A stretch of DNA of 64,000 bases from Leptoclinus maculatus (GCA_032191485.1 JAVDOI010000016.1:8342270-8406269), one strand, 5' to 3'; positions 1 to 10,656 are shown, counted from the stretch's first letter. Translations and numbers: made by a program. The notes: a model not told the origin generated them from the letters alone.

Positions 1-853
1 ATAATTACACTACATTTCCCATTTGTCCGCTGTGCATAAACAGCTTTTCCTGAAACCCAGTGCTGTCTTCTATTAGATCCCAGAACCATCAAGCAGGCCT
101 GAGGATGATTCTGGCTGTCAGTCGGGCTCAGACAGCCAGCCAGTCCGAGCCATGCCTGGACCAACAATCACATTATCCCAACACAGGAACACAGACAGAG
201 AGAGAAATACAGCAATCAATATCGTACACTGACGTCTGTCTGACCACTTAAGTTCCTCCCAACAAGATGCTCCCCTCCACAAACTGAAAGAGGATATTCG
301 AGCTCCAGCAAATGTTCATATCACAAGGATTGTGTGAGCGTAAAACAGCAGAAAAGCGATACATTTCTGCCTCCTGCACATCCAGTAGCAACACATTGCA
401 TCTCGTATGAGGAATTGTGGGATAAGATTTCAGAGCGCTGCGGTTGCTGCCACTGCAGTTGCTGTTACGAAAACGGTGACATATTCGCCTTGTCAGAAAG
501 AAAAAAAGCAACACAGAAATCAGACAGTTTAATCAAAATATTTGACTCTCGGTACTGCCACTTATGTAACTGCAGAAACAAGAGTTTATCTGCGCTCTGA
601 CTGGCTGGCTACGGCTTCGTCAGGCTGAGTGAGTGGTCCAGCACACATCAGCGACACCTCCCCAGCCATCCATCTCTTTCTCTCTCTCTCTCTCTCTTTC
701 CTCTCTCCCGCCTCTGCACATTTCACTTTGACAAATGTACAAGAACAGGCCGCTCCTGCAGGACTGTGGGAGGTGGGGAGGGGAGGTATGGATCGGAGAA
801 AGGAGGGGGGGAAATTGGATTTGATAGATAAATGTCTGAGGATAGCATTACTG

Positions 854-886
<33 letters not shown>

Positions 887-1483
887 GCTTGGTGTGTGTG
901 AGTGTGTGTGCACGCACATATACATACATGTGAGTGTGCACGGGCTCGTGTGGAAAGACTGTTGAGTAGACCGTTTTCGTGAGGCTACCACCCGGAAGGC
1001 TCATCTCAATAGCACATTAATGTTTAATGGGGACTAAAAATATCTGACATTATAATGCTCTACGGGCTTTTTTGTGTGATGTCTGTGGTCGCAGTCGCAG
1101 ATCCACAAACCACAGATTCACGGCAACCCTATTTGTTTTTAAAGCAGCGACAAGAACAAAATAATATGCAAATTAAACTTGTCTGTTAGCATGACTTTAT
1201 ATCGGGCTCAAAACATAATAAGCAGCTACGTTGTGCACTCGTGGACTGAGCAGAGTAACGAAGGGGGAAACACTTCTGGACTGGATCACGACAGGCCACA
1301 CAGACATTTGGCCACACAGACATTTGTTTCAATTGTTTTATTTCATGAAAAAAAAAGTGAATAAATCCAGCATGGAGAACAATGAGCACTGTGTCGCCGC
1401 TGTCTCGCGAGTCAACAGCAGTAAATGGGATGATGTATGAGCATGCGTTTCCGCTGGCGTTCTAGTAAAGTGCTGGGCCTTAC
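1..1483 (-). other. zmiz1: zmiz1 intron after third coding exon (partial)
   Basis: This is the 5' part of the intron that follows the third coding exon, read on the minus strand. It starts with a strong donor (GTAAGG, 1483-1478) and runs off the window. It contains two CT-rich stretches (about 675-700 and 857-885), a GT-rich stretch near 896-910 and a perfect 16-bp tandem duplication at 1294-1325. I looked here for the next zmiz1 coding exon, which should begin with ALLSSWCEEL-like residues, and did not find it. Confidence 0.75.
1294..1325. repeat. perfect 2 x 16-bp tandem duplication
   Basis: The unit GGCCACACAGACATTT occurs twice head to tail with no mismatch (1294-1309 and 1310-1325). The identity suggests a recent duplication within the intron. 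No function is implied. Confidence 0.9.
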
Positions 1484-1589
1484 CTGCGGACTTGGGAGTG
1501 AATTTGTCCCTGTTGGCAGCACACACAGCCAGCAACCGGTAGCCCAGATCCAAGTCATACCCCTGCTGAGCAGCGACGCGACTCACCAC
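1484..1589 (-). CDS. zmiz1: zmiz1 coding exon 3 (residues 62-96)
   Basis: On the minus strand this 106-bp exon encodes 35 residues starting VVSRVAAQQGYDLDLGYRLL and ending RDKFTPKSA, plus the first base of the next codon, so the exon ends in phase 1. The acceptor is a pyrimidine-rich tract ending CCTCCAG (AG at 1591-1590). The donor is G|GTAAGG (GT at 1483-1482), close to consensus. The residues are nearly identical to the vertebrate ZMIZ1 N-terminus as I remember it, following directly after the QSLMGCLT that ends the previous exon. In the known protein this segment belongs to an N-terminal TPR-like helical domain reported to bind Notch1 in the mammalian coactivator. ZMIZ2 as I recall it lacks this N-terminal segment, which favours zmiz1. 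Teleosts carry zmiz1a and zmiz1b, and I cannot tell which this is. Confidence 0.96.
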
Positions 1590-2630
1590 CTGGAGGAAGA
1601 GCAATGCATCCTTTAGGCTCTCTAAGATTAGCATTGTAGCAATTGCTTTGTAATCAATACATCATTTTAAATACATCATCGCAATCTTTCTGCCTATCCA
1701 TCCATCACTTTCTTATGCTAGTACCATACGATATTGATGCTAAATCAACAGTAAGCCACAGCTAAGGCAGCTTAATCCTTCCACTTTTCTGACTTGTGTG
1801 AGTATTTTTGAGCCAGTGCTATCACTGAACTTCATTTTTCTCCAGACAAACACGCATTCAAGACAAGACACGGTGAGATTAACGTGGAGTCTGCAGTCTG
1901 GATCGCTCCAGCGATCCACAGTCGGGACGAGTCTGACGACTGCATCAACCTCCAAGAGAAGGTGAGAGAGCCAAACCACAGAGCCGAGGCTCTGAAAGGT
2001 CATCATCAAACAAGCCCGCTCCGGCCCCAAAGTGAACAGTTTGTCCCTGACTAAAGGTTGCCAGTTGAATTACCCAGACAAACCAGGAACATGTGGAAAT
2101 AATAAGTATTGGGATAGCCAACTAAACTGACCACTTTAACTCTGTGTGTGTGTGTGTGTGTGTGTGTCAGAGGACGGTGTAGAGGGAAAGTGAGTAAAGT
2201 ACTTCTCAGCAGCATCCCCTGAGGGTACAGAGGTTAAAATCCTCCTTTTCCCTCCAATTTGGAGAGGGACCAGTCCTCAGCTGTAAGGTTTTTAATACTC
2301 CTTTTGTGACTTCAAAAAGAGGTTGAACATTTACGGGACATGAAGCAGGAGCCTCCCAGACTTTAATACAACCTTAAAGGGGATGCTGAGTGACGTTAAA
2401 CAGGACTCGGGAGACAGGGGTAAATCATTATTAGAAAGGAAACCCCTTCGCTTTTATCTGCTTACAGATGGCAACTCCTCTGCTCCCTCTGACCTGAAAA
2501 CACACATTACCGTTAACAAGGTCAGCTGGGGTGCCTCTTAGAGAGCACACACAACTAGCTAGCAGTGATCATAAAGTGCCTTTGTCACAAGTAATACGGC
2601 TGCTGAGCACTGAATGAAGGACCGTGGCAA

Positions 2631-2638
2631 TGACGTCA
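2631..2638. promoter_or_regulatory. perfect CRE palindrome TGACGTCA
   Basis: The full 8-bp cAMP-response element TGACGTCA is followed at once by an AATAAACA forkhead-like site. It lies in a non-repetitive part of the zmiz1 intron. CREB/ATF binding is what the motif is known for; use in vivo is inference. Confidence 0.4.
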
Positions 2639-3239
2639 ATAAACAGGGTTTATTTGATTATCCTAGTTAAGAGATGGCAATGTAAAATTCTACAGTTTCA
2701 GTTAATCATAGTGAACTTATTTTAAGCTGTTAAGGAGATTTTTTTTTAGCTCACAACATAATCTATTCAAGCCAACCATATTATGCAAACAATGACGAGG
2801 AATCGTGTTGCCGTCAATCGTTTAATTTCCTGCGCGAGTGCGTCTGCCCTGCAGTTTGTACGAGGCAGGCAGCCAGCTTACAGAGGCTAGCATAGATTCA
2901 ACACGGATTTAACAAGCGTTTCACCTCATAAGCCTTTTTCAGCATAATCTCCCTCCGAGGACGCACATCCAGGCCCGTATTGCTGTCAATGTGAGGACGG
3001 TGCTCTGAGAGGTGCTCGAGGGCTACTGGGCCACTGATATTCCCTATTTGCTGGAGGGGGGAAAATAAGCAGCAGTTGTGTAGTTTATTTCTCCTGCTCC
3101 TGGTGAACTGAAGAAGCAGAAATAAAGTTGATGTCTGCCTGCACTGACATCACCCTCACTTACGATACACACAGTGTATGCAAAGAAAGACGGAAAAAAA
3201 CGACACGAATAGTCAAAGCAGACAGAGCTAACAGTGCAG

Positions 3240-3410
3240 CACTCACAGCTCGGTTATGTCATCTTTTATTGGCTCTGGAGCCGATACTCATTCAGCTGCA
3301 ACCAATCCAACGGGCTGTGATTGATCCACGGTCATCTTTAAAATCCAGTCCAGCTCTCTGACACACAACCAGTGAGGTGACGTCACGAAGATAAAAAAAG
3401 CCTCGAAAGA
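3240..3410. promoter_or_regulatory. promoter-like cluster: two CCAAT boxes, CRE and A/T-rich box
   Basis: Within about 170 bp there is an inverted CCAAT box (ATTGG, 3268-3272), a direct CCAAT box (3302-3306), a 10-bp palindromic CRE (GTGACGTCAC, 3377-3386) and an A-rich GATAAAAAAAG just after it (about 3390-3400). The following 30-40 bp are GC-richer with several CpGs. This is the arrangement of a compact promoter, and it sits between zmiz1 coding exons 2 and 3. If active it would make either a shorter zmiz1 RNA lacking the first two coding exons or an antisense RNA. It could also be an enhancer or coincidence. Confidence 0.3.
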
Positions 3411-3734
3411 ATGCGAGGACTTGTTGCGCGCCGTAATTCTCCAGATAAGGAGCCGTTTGCTCTCTGAGTGTGATGAAACAATTTGGCTGATGGAAACAGC
3501 CCCCATGCTGAGAGGGATCTCAGTGGTGGGCTCTATTGTATAGCTCTTTATCAGCCTTTAAGAGGCTTTTATTGTCATTTACACATTAATGGGCATTTAT
3601 CTGTTTGCTCGCGCTACCACTTCAGCCGGGGGACAATGTTCCTTCGGCGTTTCAAAGGTTGATCTCAGCGATAGACGCGTGAAACTTTCAATTCTCTGCT
3701 CTACAGCCGCTTTCACACTTGTGACTGTGTATGT

Positions 3735-3736
<2 letters not shown>

Positions 3737-3794
<58 letters not shown>
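3737..3794. repeat. (GT)29 microsatellite
   Basis: This is an uninterrupted 58-bp GT array. A second shorter GT array lies at 3931-3962 in the same intron. Confidence 0.97.
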
Positions 3795-3801
<7 letters not shown>

Positions 3802-3929
3802 CACACCTGGTGTTGGCCAGCTCTCTGGCCCTGTGCCCAGATCGATAAATGCTAGCTGCTGAACTGAATGGCGATAGCCATGGGTCACTGGCTACCCACA
3901 GTCATGTTCAAGCCTCTCTTTTACTCGTT

Positions 3930-3967
<38 letters not shown>

Positions 3968-4333
3968 ATGAAGTGGAGAGACGCAGTGGGTGACAAGGAC
4001 TTTAACCTCTGTCACTGGCCCCTGACGGCCCGAGCAGCTGCCTTGGATAACTGCAGGATACAAACATGGTGGCCTGCTACGAACTGTTTTTACTCAAATT
4101 TGAAGGGAAATAATTGTACAACCAAATACCAAATGTCAATATGAGTCGGACATGAAGCTTGTTTCAGCTGCTGCACCATCTATGTTAACTTAAAACTTAA
4201 AAGTAGGCTAAAAGCGTCAGCGGTGGACAAATCCCTTCTCCTAAGTATCCAAAAAATCTAATTATTGTTTTGCTCACGTCTCCTAAAAAGTACCTGAAAA
4301 ACCCAACGAAAACCATAATTACTGTTTGCGTAC

Positions 4334-4447
4334 CGTCAGACATCCCATGAGGCTTTGCTCGAAAGGTCGCTGGAAGGCCCGGGGATCTCCACACCAGTCG
4401 AGCAGCTCTGTGGCCGCCGAGTGGAAGTTGGCCGGGTTCTGTAAGTG
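4334..4447 (-). CDS. zmiz1: zmiz1 coding exon 2 (residues 24-61)
   Basis: On the minus strand this 114-bp exon encodes exactly 38 codons, beginning HLQNPANFHSAATELLDWCG and ending RPFEQSLMGCLT. The acceptor is TTTGCACAG (AG at 4449-4448) and the donor is ACG|GTACGC (GT at 4333-4332), so both edges are phase 0. The residues match the vertebrate ZMIZ1 N-terminal region as I remember it, with an S where I recall N in mammals (NFHSAATELL). This places it between the start exon at 7093-7161 and the exon at 1484-1589. It contributes helices of the N-terminal TPR-like domain. The donor is weak beyond GTA, which may matter for splicing efficiency. Gene identity is very secure; paralog (a or b) is not resolved. 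Confidence 0.97.
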
Positions 4448-4806
4448 CTGTGCAAACACAGAGAAGGGAGACTGCCATTAGAAACAATGGGAAATAATGA
4501 GCGTTAGTTTTTTTTTTCACATCGAGTACAAATTGGAAAAACAGTGAAAACCAAATAGTTTCGCAGCCCCGCGCTCTCCCTCCAAACCGCCTCGATTTAA
4601 ATGTCTTGTGTTTCTGCACAACCCTGTGAGGACCTTGACTCCTTCCAATGTACGCCCTCTCAGGGCTCTGCTGCATTGTGGGAAGAAGATCACACCCGTA
4701 TCAACAATGACGCCAGTGTTTCCTGTTAATCTCTCTTGGCAACACCCAGCCTTCACCCCCGTGACCCACACAAGCAAACTAAAATCTTTCCCTCCAATCC
4801 TCCCTT

Positions 4807-4837
<31 letters not shown>

Positions 4838-7092
4838 CGCCTCATTCATTGCCTGTTTTCAGAATGTAACGGAGCCTCGGCACCAGAAGTCCACTGGCTG
4901 GCTTGGCCGTGTTCACAAAGAAAACAACCTTGGTCCTGGCAGCTATGCGTGTAGACTCAATACGCGCCGTTGGTGTGGTGTCTAATCTCTTTCAGGCTCT
5001 GTCTGTCTCTCTCGCCTGCTCACTGAGGCCTAAAACAGTCGAGTCTTTTCTTCCCAGTGTCTGAAGGCTGCTCGGGCTGGCGGGACACAATAAGCGGTTT
5101 TTAAAATTGGGCTCCCTTTCTTCGTGGCTCAGGAGGTTAATAGCTCTGAAATGGGGCAGAGCTGCAGCTCGTTCAGTCGGCGAGATTGAGCCCACTTGAA
5201 AGCATTTATTATTCTCATCTGGAGCTGAAGCGTCTTGTTTTGTGTGTTCTTGCAGAGAAGGTAGAACTATTGTCTTTAGGGGGCAGCAGAGGTGAGCGTT
5301 TTTTGAAAGGGCAGCGTTTTTTTTTTGGCGGTACGTAACAAAGGGGCTCTTGGGTGCGACCGCTGGCCCGACGCGTCAGGCCTTGGTACTCGCCCGCGGA
5401 GAAAATCTCTGAGGGCTTTCCAACGATATCATGAGCTTCAAGAGAGGCCTTGAGTGGCTCATCTTTTGGGATGTGAAGATTAGCCATTACGGAGCTCGCC
5501 GTGGACTCTCAAAGGGGGTCCCGGTGGATGACGAGGAGCAGCGGTGAGAGAAAGCGATAGATGCTCTTGTTGAGCGAGAGGGAGGAGAAGAGACTGCTCT
5601 AGATGAGTGATATAATCTGGCATTATTGCCGCTTGATAGGAGGCGTATCGGCCTCCAGCGCGAGAGGAATCAGAACTAGCGCAGCGTGGGGCCGTCCGTC
5701 TGGATCTGAACTCACAGCTCCTGCTGCTGCAGCGCTCGCCACCGACTCTGCCTGACAACCTCGGCACTGGTGTGAGGGGGAGGACAGCAGAGTGAAATAG
5801 CAGCACTGAGGGTCTTTTTTTTGGAGGAGAAGGAGGAGGATGGGCTGTTGTTGCTGTTCAGGGTTGGACGAGGACAAGAACGGGGAGGGGGGAAGACGGC
5901 TGAGTGGCAGCGATTGGGGTTTCAGCAGACAAAGAGGCCAGACGTTTGACAGACTGTCCTCTGTAGGATGATGGACTGACTTACCCCCCCCTTTTTTTTC
6001 CAGGCCAGCCACGGCTCAGGCTGTTCAGGGCCCTACCTGGCTGGGCTGAAAAACAGCACAACACCTGGCTCTCTGCCAGCAGCTTTCCCCAAAAACCAAA
6101 ACAACACCCTGCTGGCAGAGCCGCCGCCACGAGCTCAGAGCTCACTGACTAACTCACCGCCTTTGAAGTCTGCTTTACTACGAATTCTATTACAGCGAGC
6201 GTCGAGGAGTATATAAACCCCGAGTACAATTAGTGCATTTATTAAGCCAGACGCGTTAACTCTGTCTATTTAGGGGCCTATCAGTGACGCCTGAGAAAAT
6301 AATTGCGGAGGCTTTGTGAAGGGAGTAGCGTCAATACTGCAAAGACATTTTGGAAACATCACTACATGCAGTAGAAGTAAGAGCGCTAAGGCAATAAGAG
6401 GCCGTTTAGATTATTATAGTGCTCAGGAGTTTAGGTGGTGGTGGTGGTGAGGGGGGGTTAACAGCCGGCACAGAGAAAAGGGATATGTCACCTCATAATC
6501 GCGAGCTCAAAGCCCCATCATTCACTGATTCACTGTGAGGCATGGTGTCATATGGATGTTGGGAGATATAAAGGATCACACCCACATAGCGTAAACAAAT
6601 AAGCCCACAGCCTGCCAGGCTGCCAGGCAGCCAGCGAGTTCTTGTAGACGATTAATCACAGGCAGAGGCGGTAGCCCTGGGTTATGTCTGACTGTGTCTT
6701 TCTGTCTGTATCTGTCTGCCGAGGAGTCTCCTGAAAGCTGGCAGTCAAGGAAGCATTTAAGCAAAACCACAACAAGGGCCGGCGTTACGTCAAGAGTCAG
6801 GAACGTGATGTAAGGGAGCACAAGACCAGCAGGGAGAAAGTCTGAAAGTCTCTTCTTGTGCTCACTACCAGATTTGCCTCTCTCTCTCTCTCTCTCTCTC
6901 TTCCTCTCTCTCTATGACCCTGTGCAACATGATCTGTGTGACTGGAGCTAATGGCCAGAAAACCGATGCCCATATAAGGTGCTGAGAGGGGAAAGCACTG
7001 TAGGAGAAGAGAGGAAATGCAGATTCTTGTATCTTTTGCCAACCAGAGTCCATGTCTGCATTTTTTTTGCATTACGGGGTCTCTATACACAC
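4448..7092 (-). other. zmiz1: zmiz1 intron between coding exons 1 and 2
   Basis: This is a 2,645-bp phase-0 intron. It contains (CT)n tracts at about 4811-4838 and 6878-6902, a short polypyrimidine run at 5985-6000, and two apparently single-copy stretches (5040-5480 and 5630-6430). The part at 6130-6430 is listed separately as a candidate conserved element. No further coding exon was found: the flanking exons already join in frame to give the known protein order. Confidence 0.85.
6130..6430. promoter_or_regulatory. candidate conserved non-coding element in zmiz1 intron
   Basis: This block has no simple repeats or recognisable transposon signature, is moderately AT-rich and carries several homeodomain-type ATTA/TAAT cores (for example near 6192, 6229 and 6414). 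It also has a TATATAAA at about 6211-6218, though nothing around it shows it is a TATA box. This texture is typical of conserved enhancers, but conservation cannot be seen from one sequence. Confidence 0.3.
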
Positions 7093-7161
7093 CTGTTTGA
7101 TGCACAGCAGCCTGTCATTGGTCTGCTGGATGTGCCGGTCCATCGATGGTAACGTGTTCAT
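7093..7161 (-). CDS. zmiz1: zmiz1 first coding exon, start codon to residue 23
   Basis: On the minus strand the ATG at 7161-7159 opens 23 codons reading MNTLPSMDRHIQQTNDRLLC then IKQ, ending at CAG|GTGTGT (donor GT at 7092-7091). Vertebrate ZMIZ1 starts with a very similar MN..MDRHIQQTNDRLQCIKQ, followed by HLQNPANF, which is what the next exon supplies. The ATG has A at -3 (ATCAAGATG), a good initiation context, so I chose it rather than the second in-frame ATG at residue 7, which would also keep the conserved core. The donor has GTGTGT rather than GTRAGT and is the weakest of the three. ZMIZ1 acts in the nucleus as a PIAS-like coactivator (androgen receptor, SMAD3/4, p53, Notch1 in mammals). 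This exon starts its N-terminal domain. Confidence 0.95.
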
Positions 7162-7201
7162 CTTGATGTCTCTACCGGGACACCATCAGAGGTTCTGTGC
7201 T
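7162..7201 (-). other. zmiz1: zmiz1 5' UTR part of the first coding exon, with 3' splice site
   Basis: Reading the minus strand, the 5' UTR segment before the ATG is preceded by a pyrimidine-rich tract ending CCTTCACAG (AG at 7203-7202) and by a branch-point-like TTCTAAC (7241-7235) about 34 bases upstream. Alternative AGs at 7201-7200 and 7196-7195 make the exact edge uncertain by a few bases. The splice site implies at least one upstream non-coding exon, at a higher coordinate in this window or beyond it. Confidence 0.65.
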
Positions 7202-8060
7202 CTGTGAAGGAGGCAGAGGAGGAGAGGTACATCTGTTAGAACAGGTTTTTTGCCAGGTCACCCATGTAAACAGTTTGTAGCCTATGAAGTTCAAACAACA
7301 TTTTAGCAGCTCGACAAATGCTTCAAACAGGTAAGACAGCTTGTTAATGCACTGACTCATTGTAGGGCTTGATGCGCCTCAGGCACACGCTTTTCTTCTT
7401 TCTTTTTTTTTTGGCAAATGTATAAAACTGAGATGTTTCACAGCAGCGCTTTTAACGACAAACAGAAACACGATGAAACTGAGAGAAAACTTTGTTGCTT
7501 TCTGAGGAAAAAAAAATAATCGAACGCTCGCTGCAACCAATAAAGGACATAAACTGTTATCTCTCTTTAAAAGAAGCACAGCTCACAGGTTATCAGTGTG
7601 GCATAGACAACACATGTATACCCACATCTAACAGCAGATTTAGCATCTCTTTCTTTCTTTCTGTGTGTGCGTGTCTTCAGCGGCAGAAACAAGAACAATC
7701 TCAGGCCCGCGTTCATCGCTACATCTCGGAGAAACGGAGGCCGGATTAATAGGTACCGTGCTGCTTTACCAGCGAGGCCTCCGTCCCGTGTTTATCTCCA
7801 TCAGTGTTGGTCCGCCTCACATTCCTCCGCACAAAAGGCGGACTGAGAGAGACCACAGGTGGGGGGTGGAGGGGGGGATTCAGGGATCTAGAAAGCTGCT
7901 CAGTACTGATAAAGGGTCCCCCAAGACCCCCTGCTGTGAGAAACAGAGCGAGAGTATGAATACGATGAAAGCATAGTGCTCAGCCGGGGAGTTTTCATGT
8001 GTAATGCTCAGTCTGGTGGGCTTATCTTAGAAAGACTATTGCACACACTTTCTGTCTCTA

Positions 8061-8067
<7 letters not shown>

Positions 8068-8136
<69 letters not shown>
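8068..8136. repeat. (CA)n microsatellite, 69 bp
   Basis: This is an uninterrupted CA array preceded by a short TCTC run. It is one of several long CA arrays in the window. Confidence 0.97.
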
Positions 8137-8139
<3 letters not shown>

Positions 8140-8333
8140 AGAGCATGTAAACACAAAAGCTTGAATTCTCACTTTGATTAGGCGTAAAGGTAAAACTTCA
8201 AAGGAACACTTTGAGAATAAGAGTGTATTACTAATCCTCTGAGCTTAAGCATTACCAGAGTAGAATTACCTGGAGTGCACTCGCACAAAGTCTTAAACAT
8301 CAGCGGATACATTGCTCGTGTGAGTACGGTGGT

Positions 8334-8352
8334 GGGGGGGGGGGGGGGGGGG
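8334..8352. repeat. poly-G run, 19 bases
   Basis: This is a pure G homopolymer on the plus strand, extended upstream by GGTGG. Its length is likely polymorphic and its read count uncertain. Confidence 0.9.
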
Positions 8353-8909
8353 ATTCTGGAGCAAATGTGGTCAAGCGGGTGGGCAGCCGTGCGGCTCCTG
8401 TCAGGTTCAACGGGCACGACGCTGCAGTGGTTGCTGTAAATAAAAAGTCCCGACACAGCGGCTCTGGCCTGAGCATTATGTGACCATAGCTTTTGGGTGG
8501 CCTAAATCCGCTGTGCTGTCCCTCCCAGCGTCCAGCAGATGTCTCCCTCTCCTGCTCGCTAACCAGCGTTGTCTCCTTCACACACACACACACACACTAC
8601 ACCCGGAGCAAGTGGTCCAGAGAGGGCTCCTTTAAGCCCTGACAAGTGCTACAAATCCCCTTCAGCGGCCCGGCAGCTCCACGGACCGCTAACAGGGCAC
8701 GCGCTCCGGCCCGCCGCTTGCCGTCTGACCTTGTGGCTATTGATTAACTGTTTGGTCTTCAGCTCCCGTTCCTGCTGTCCCAACACACCGGCAGCCAAGA
8801 CTGAAGAGGAAGGAGGGAGATTGGAGGGGGAGAAATCTGCCTCTTTCACCCAATAATCTCTTCTTTTTACCCCCCTCCTCCTTCCCTCTTTTGTGCTTTC
8901 ACAAGGTCC

Positions 8910-8910
<1 letters not shown>

Positions 8911-8948
<38 letters not shown>
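8911..8948. repeat. (AC)19 microsatellite
   Basis: This is an uninterrupted 38-bp AC array. Confidence 0.95.
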
Positions 8949-8950
<2 letters not shown>

Positions 8951-9837
8951 TTGCCTCACACAATCGGGCAGTGCTTTTGTTTGTCGATGAAAAGACGGGC
9001 CCTCAGGTTCTGAAAGGAAAATGAGTGAGGTGGAAATGCGACTGGCGTGGCGTTGTAACTGAGATAAGAAGTCAATCCACCTGACTGACTGTCTGTCTGT
9101 CTGTCCAAGGCTGACAGACGCTTAAAGCACCACACCCTCCTCCGTTCAGGGGAGAGAGAAAAAAAAAAACGTGTTGCATAACAGACGATGCTTCTGTCGA
9201 AACATGGCGGAAGCCCTCCTCCTGCCCCACATCCTTGTTTACTATCAAGATGAAGCACAGTAACCATCATATGAGGAGAAACAATTTAATGTTTCAACAG
9301 AAACTTCCCCTCTTTTCCCCAGATTTTCTGCTTTAGACTTTTTTGGGGGGGGGGGGGCTACTGCTGTCGTTGCTTGAGCATGCTGCTTAAGTCTTTATTG
9401 TCTTCACAACATCTTAATCAGCTCCACTCAGCGCTGCTTACCAGAGGTGCAAAGCAAAGGATTACACATCCAATTACGCTGTGCACATTACAACCTCCCT
9501 TTATACGGCAGTGGGAGGACGCTGCTAGTGACAAACCACAAATAATACTAACATCCGAGGAAGCCTCCGTGTCTTTCTCTCGCCGTCTCAAAAAACAACG
9601 ACACACACACACACACACACATCCACGGTTTTGTTTGCCTTCCTTCTCTCTTTCCTGAGCAAAACAAGCTGGGGGGGGGGGGGGGAGTGGGGCAAGAAAC
9701 AAGTGCTCAGAAACAAAAGCAGAGTAATATGAAAAGCACTGGAGTATGGCAGGGAGGGGCAAGGAGGGCCACAGTCAGTGGGGAAAAGAGAGAAAGGAAA
9801 ACAAAGAGTATTGAAATGATCTCGTCGTCATCATCAG

Positions 9838-9878
<41 letters not shown>

Positions 9879-10027
9879 GAGTGTGATCACTCATATGAGT
9901 GATTTCTCATTTCACTACCACCTTTGTCAAGTGCAGCTGGCTTTGTGAGTGTGATGGCTGGTGGGGGTTGCACAGGAGTTCATAATGCGCTCCAACACCG
10001 TGTGTGTCGTATAAGGAGTACATCAGG

Positions 10028-10290
10028 AGCAGGGCTGGGAAATATGGTTGGGATGAGTAACGAGATATCAATATTTGTATTGTCCAAACATCAATATATA
10101 GATATATTATCAGGACAATGCAATTAGATGCTAAAGCACCAATAAAATGCCCAATTTAATTCATTTAAAAATGCTACATGCGTCCCTTAAGGGGCAATTT
10201 GAGGCAAGCACAAGAACACAATTAATTTATACACATAATGAGATGATAATAATCAATAAAATATAATAAAATAAAGGAATAGAGCTAACA
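10028..10290 (+). mobile_element. relic of a teleost interspersed repeat (GGGCTGGGAAATATGG type)
   Basis: It begins with AGCAGGGCTGGGAAATATGG and continues through ATATCAATATTTGTATTGTCC, then ATCAATATATAGATATATTATC. This follows a dispersed repeat I recall from many fish genomes, which starts GGGCTGGGCAATATGG and carries repeated ATCGATAT motifs. The 3' part drifts into AT-rich sequence. No open frame or clear target duplication is visible, so it is non-autonomous or decayed. Class (MITE or other) is not certain. Confidence 0.55.
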
Positions 10291-10624
10291 AGAAAGTTGT
10301 GTGTCTCCGGGCCAACATACTGTAGCTACACTTTAGTTATGTTTGAATGGGCTCCACAAGCCCTGGGGGGAAGGGGGGTAAAAAAAACATATTCTATGCA
10401 TAAAAGATGTTCAGTTTAAGTTAAATAATTACGACTTTGCATGCAAAGCTATGGAAAACAACATTTTTGTCTCTGTACTCTGAGCAGTCTATCCTGTATG
10501 TAAAGTGTAGAGGGCAGTGCTGAACAATATAAAGGAGCCAGAGATCATCTTCATTATTCAGCAACGCTCTGAAAAGGGAGAACATAACTATCACTCCTTC
10601 TCTCTCTGGACACGGTGGGGGGGA

Positions 10625-10656
<32 letters not shown>

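Larger units (their letters stand above)
1590..4333 (-). other. zmiz1: zmiz1 intron between coding exons 2 and 3
   Basis: This is a 2,744-bp phase-0 intron. Its donor is GTACGC (4333-4328), a weaker match at positions +4 to +6, and its acceptor is CCTCCAG. It holds (GT)n arrays at about 2144-2167, 3737-3794 and 3931-3962, a full CRE at 2631-2638, and a promoter-like cluster at 3240-3410, which is listed separately. The stretch 2560-3060 is not repetitive to the eye. I see no coding exon in it. Confidence 0.85.
7202..10020. other. probable 5' intron of zmiz1, microsatellite-rich
   Basis: No coding exon is seen. It contains CA arrays at 8068-8136, 8579-8597, 8911-8948, 9600-9621 and 9841-9870, and poly-G runs at 8334-8352, 9345-9357 and 9671-9685. 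Non-repetitive stretches at 7380-8040 and 8200-8900 show no recognised element. Open frames here are CA/GT or poly-G translations or chance. Confidence 0.6.

Noticed and set aside
1..1483. Next zmiz1 coding exon (ALLSSWCEEL...)
   Set aside because: Searched on the minus strand and not found. It must lie before base 1, outside the window.
4197..4676. 159-residue minus-strand frame over zmiz1 exon 2
   Set aside because: It is in another frame than the exon; the real product is the 38-codon exon bounded by AG and GT.
6205..6225. TATATAAA as a TATA box for an internal promoter
   Set aside because: It stands alone: no CCAAT, GC box or initiator at the right distance, so not called as a promoter.
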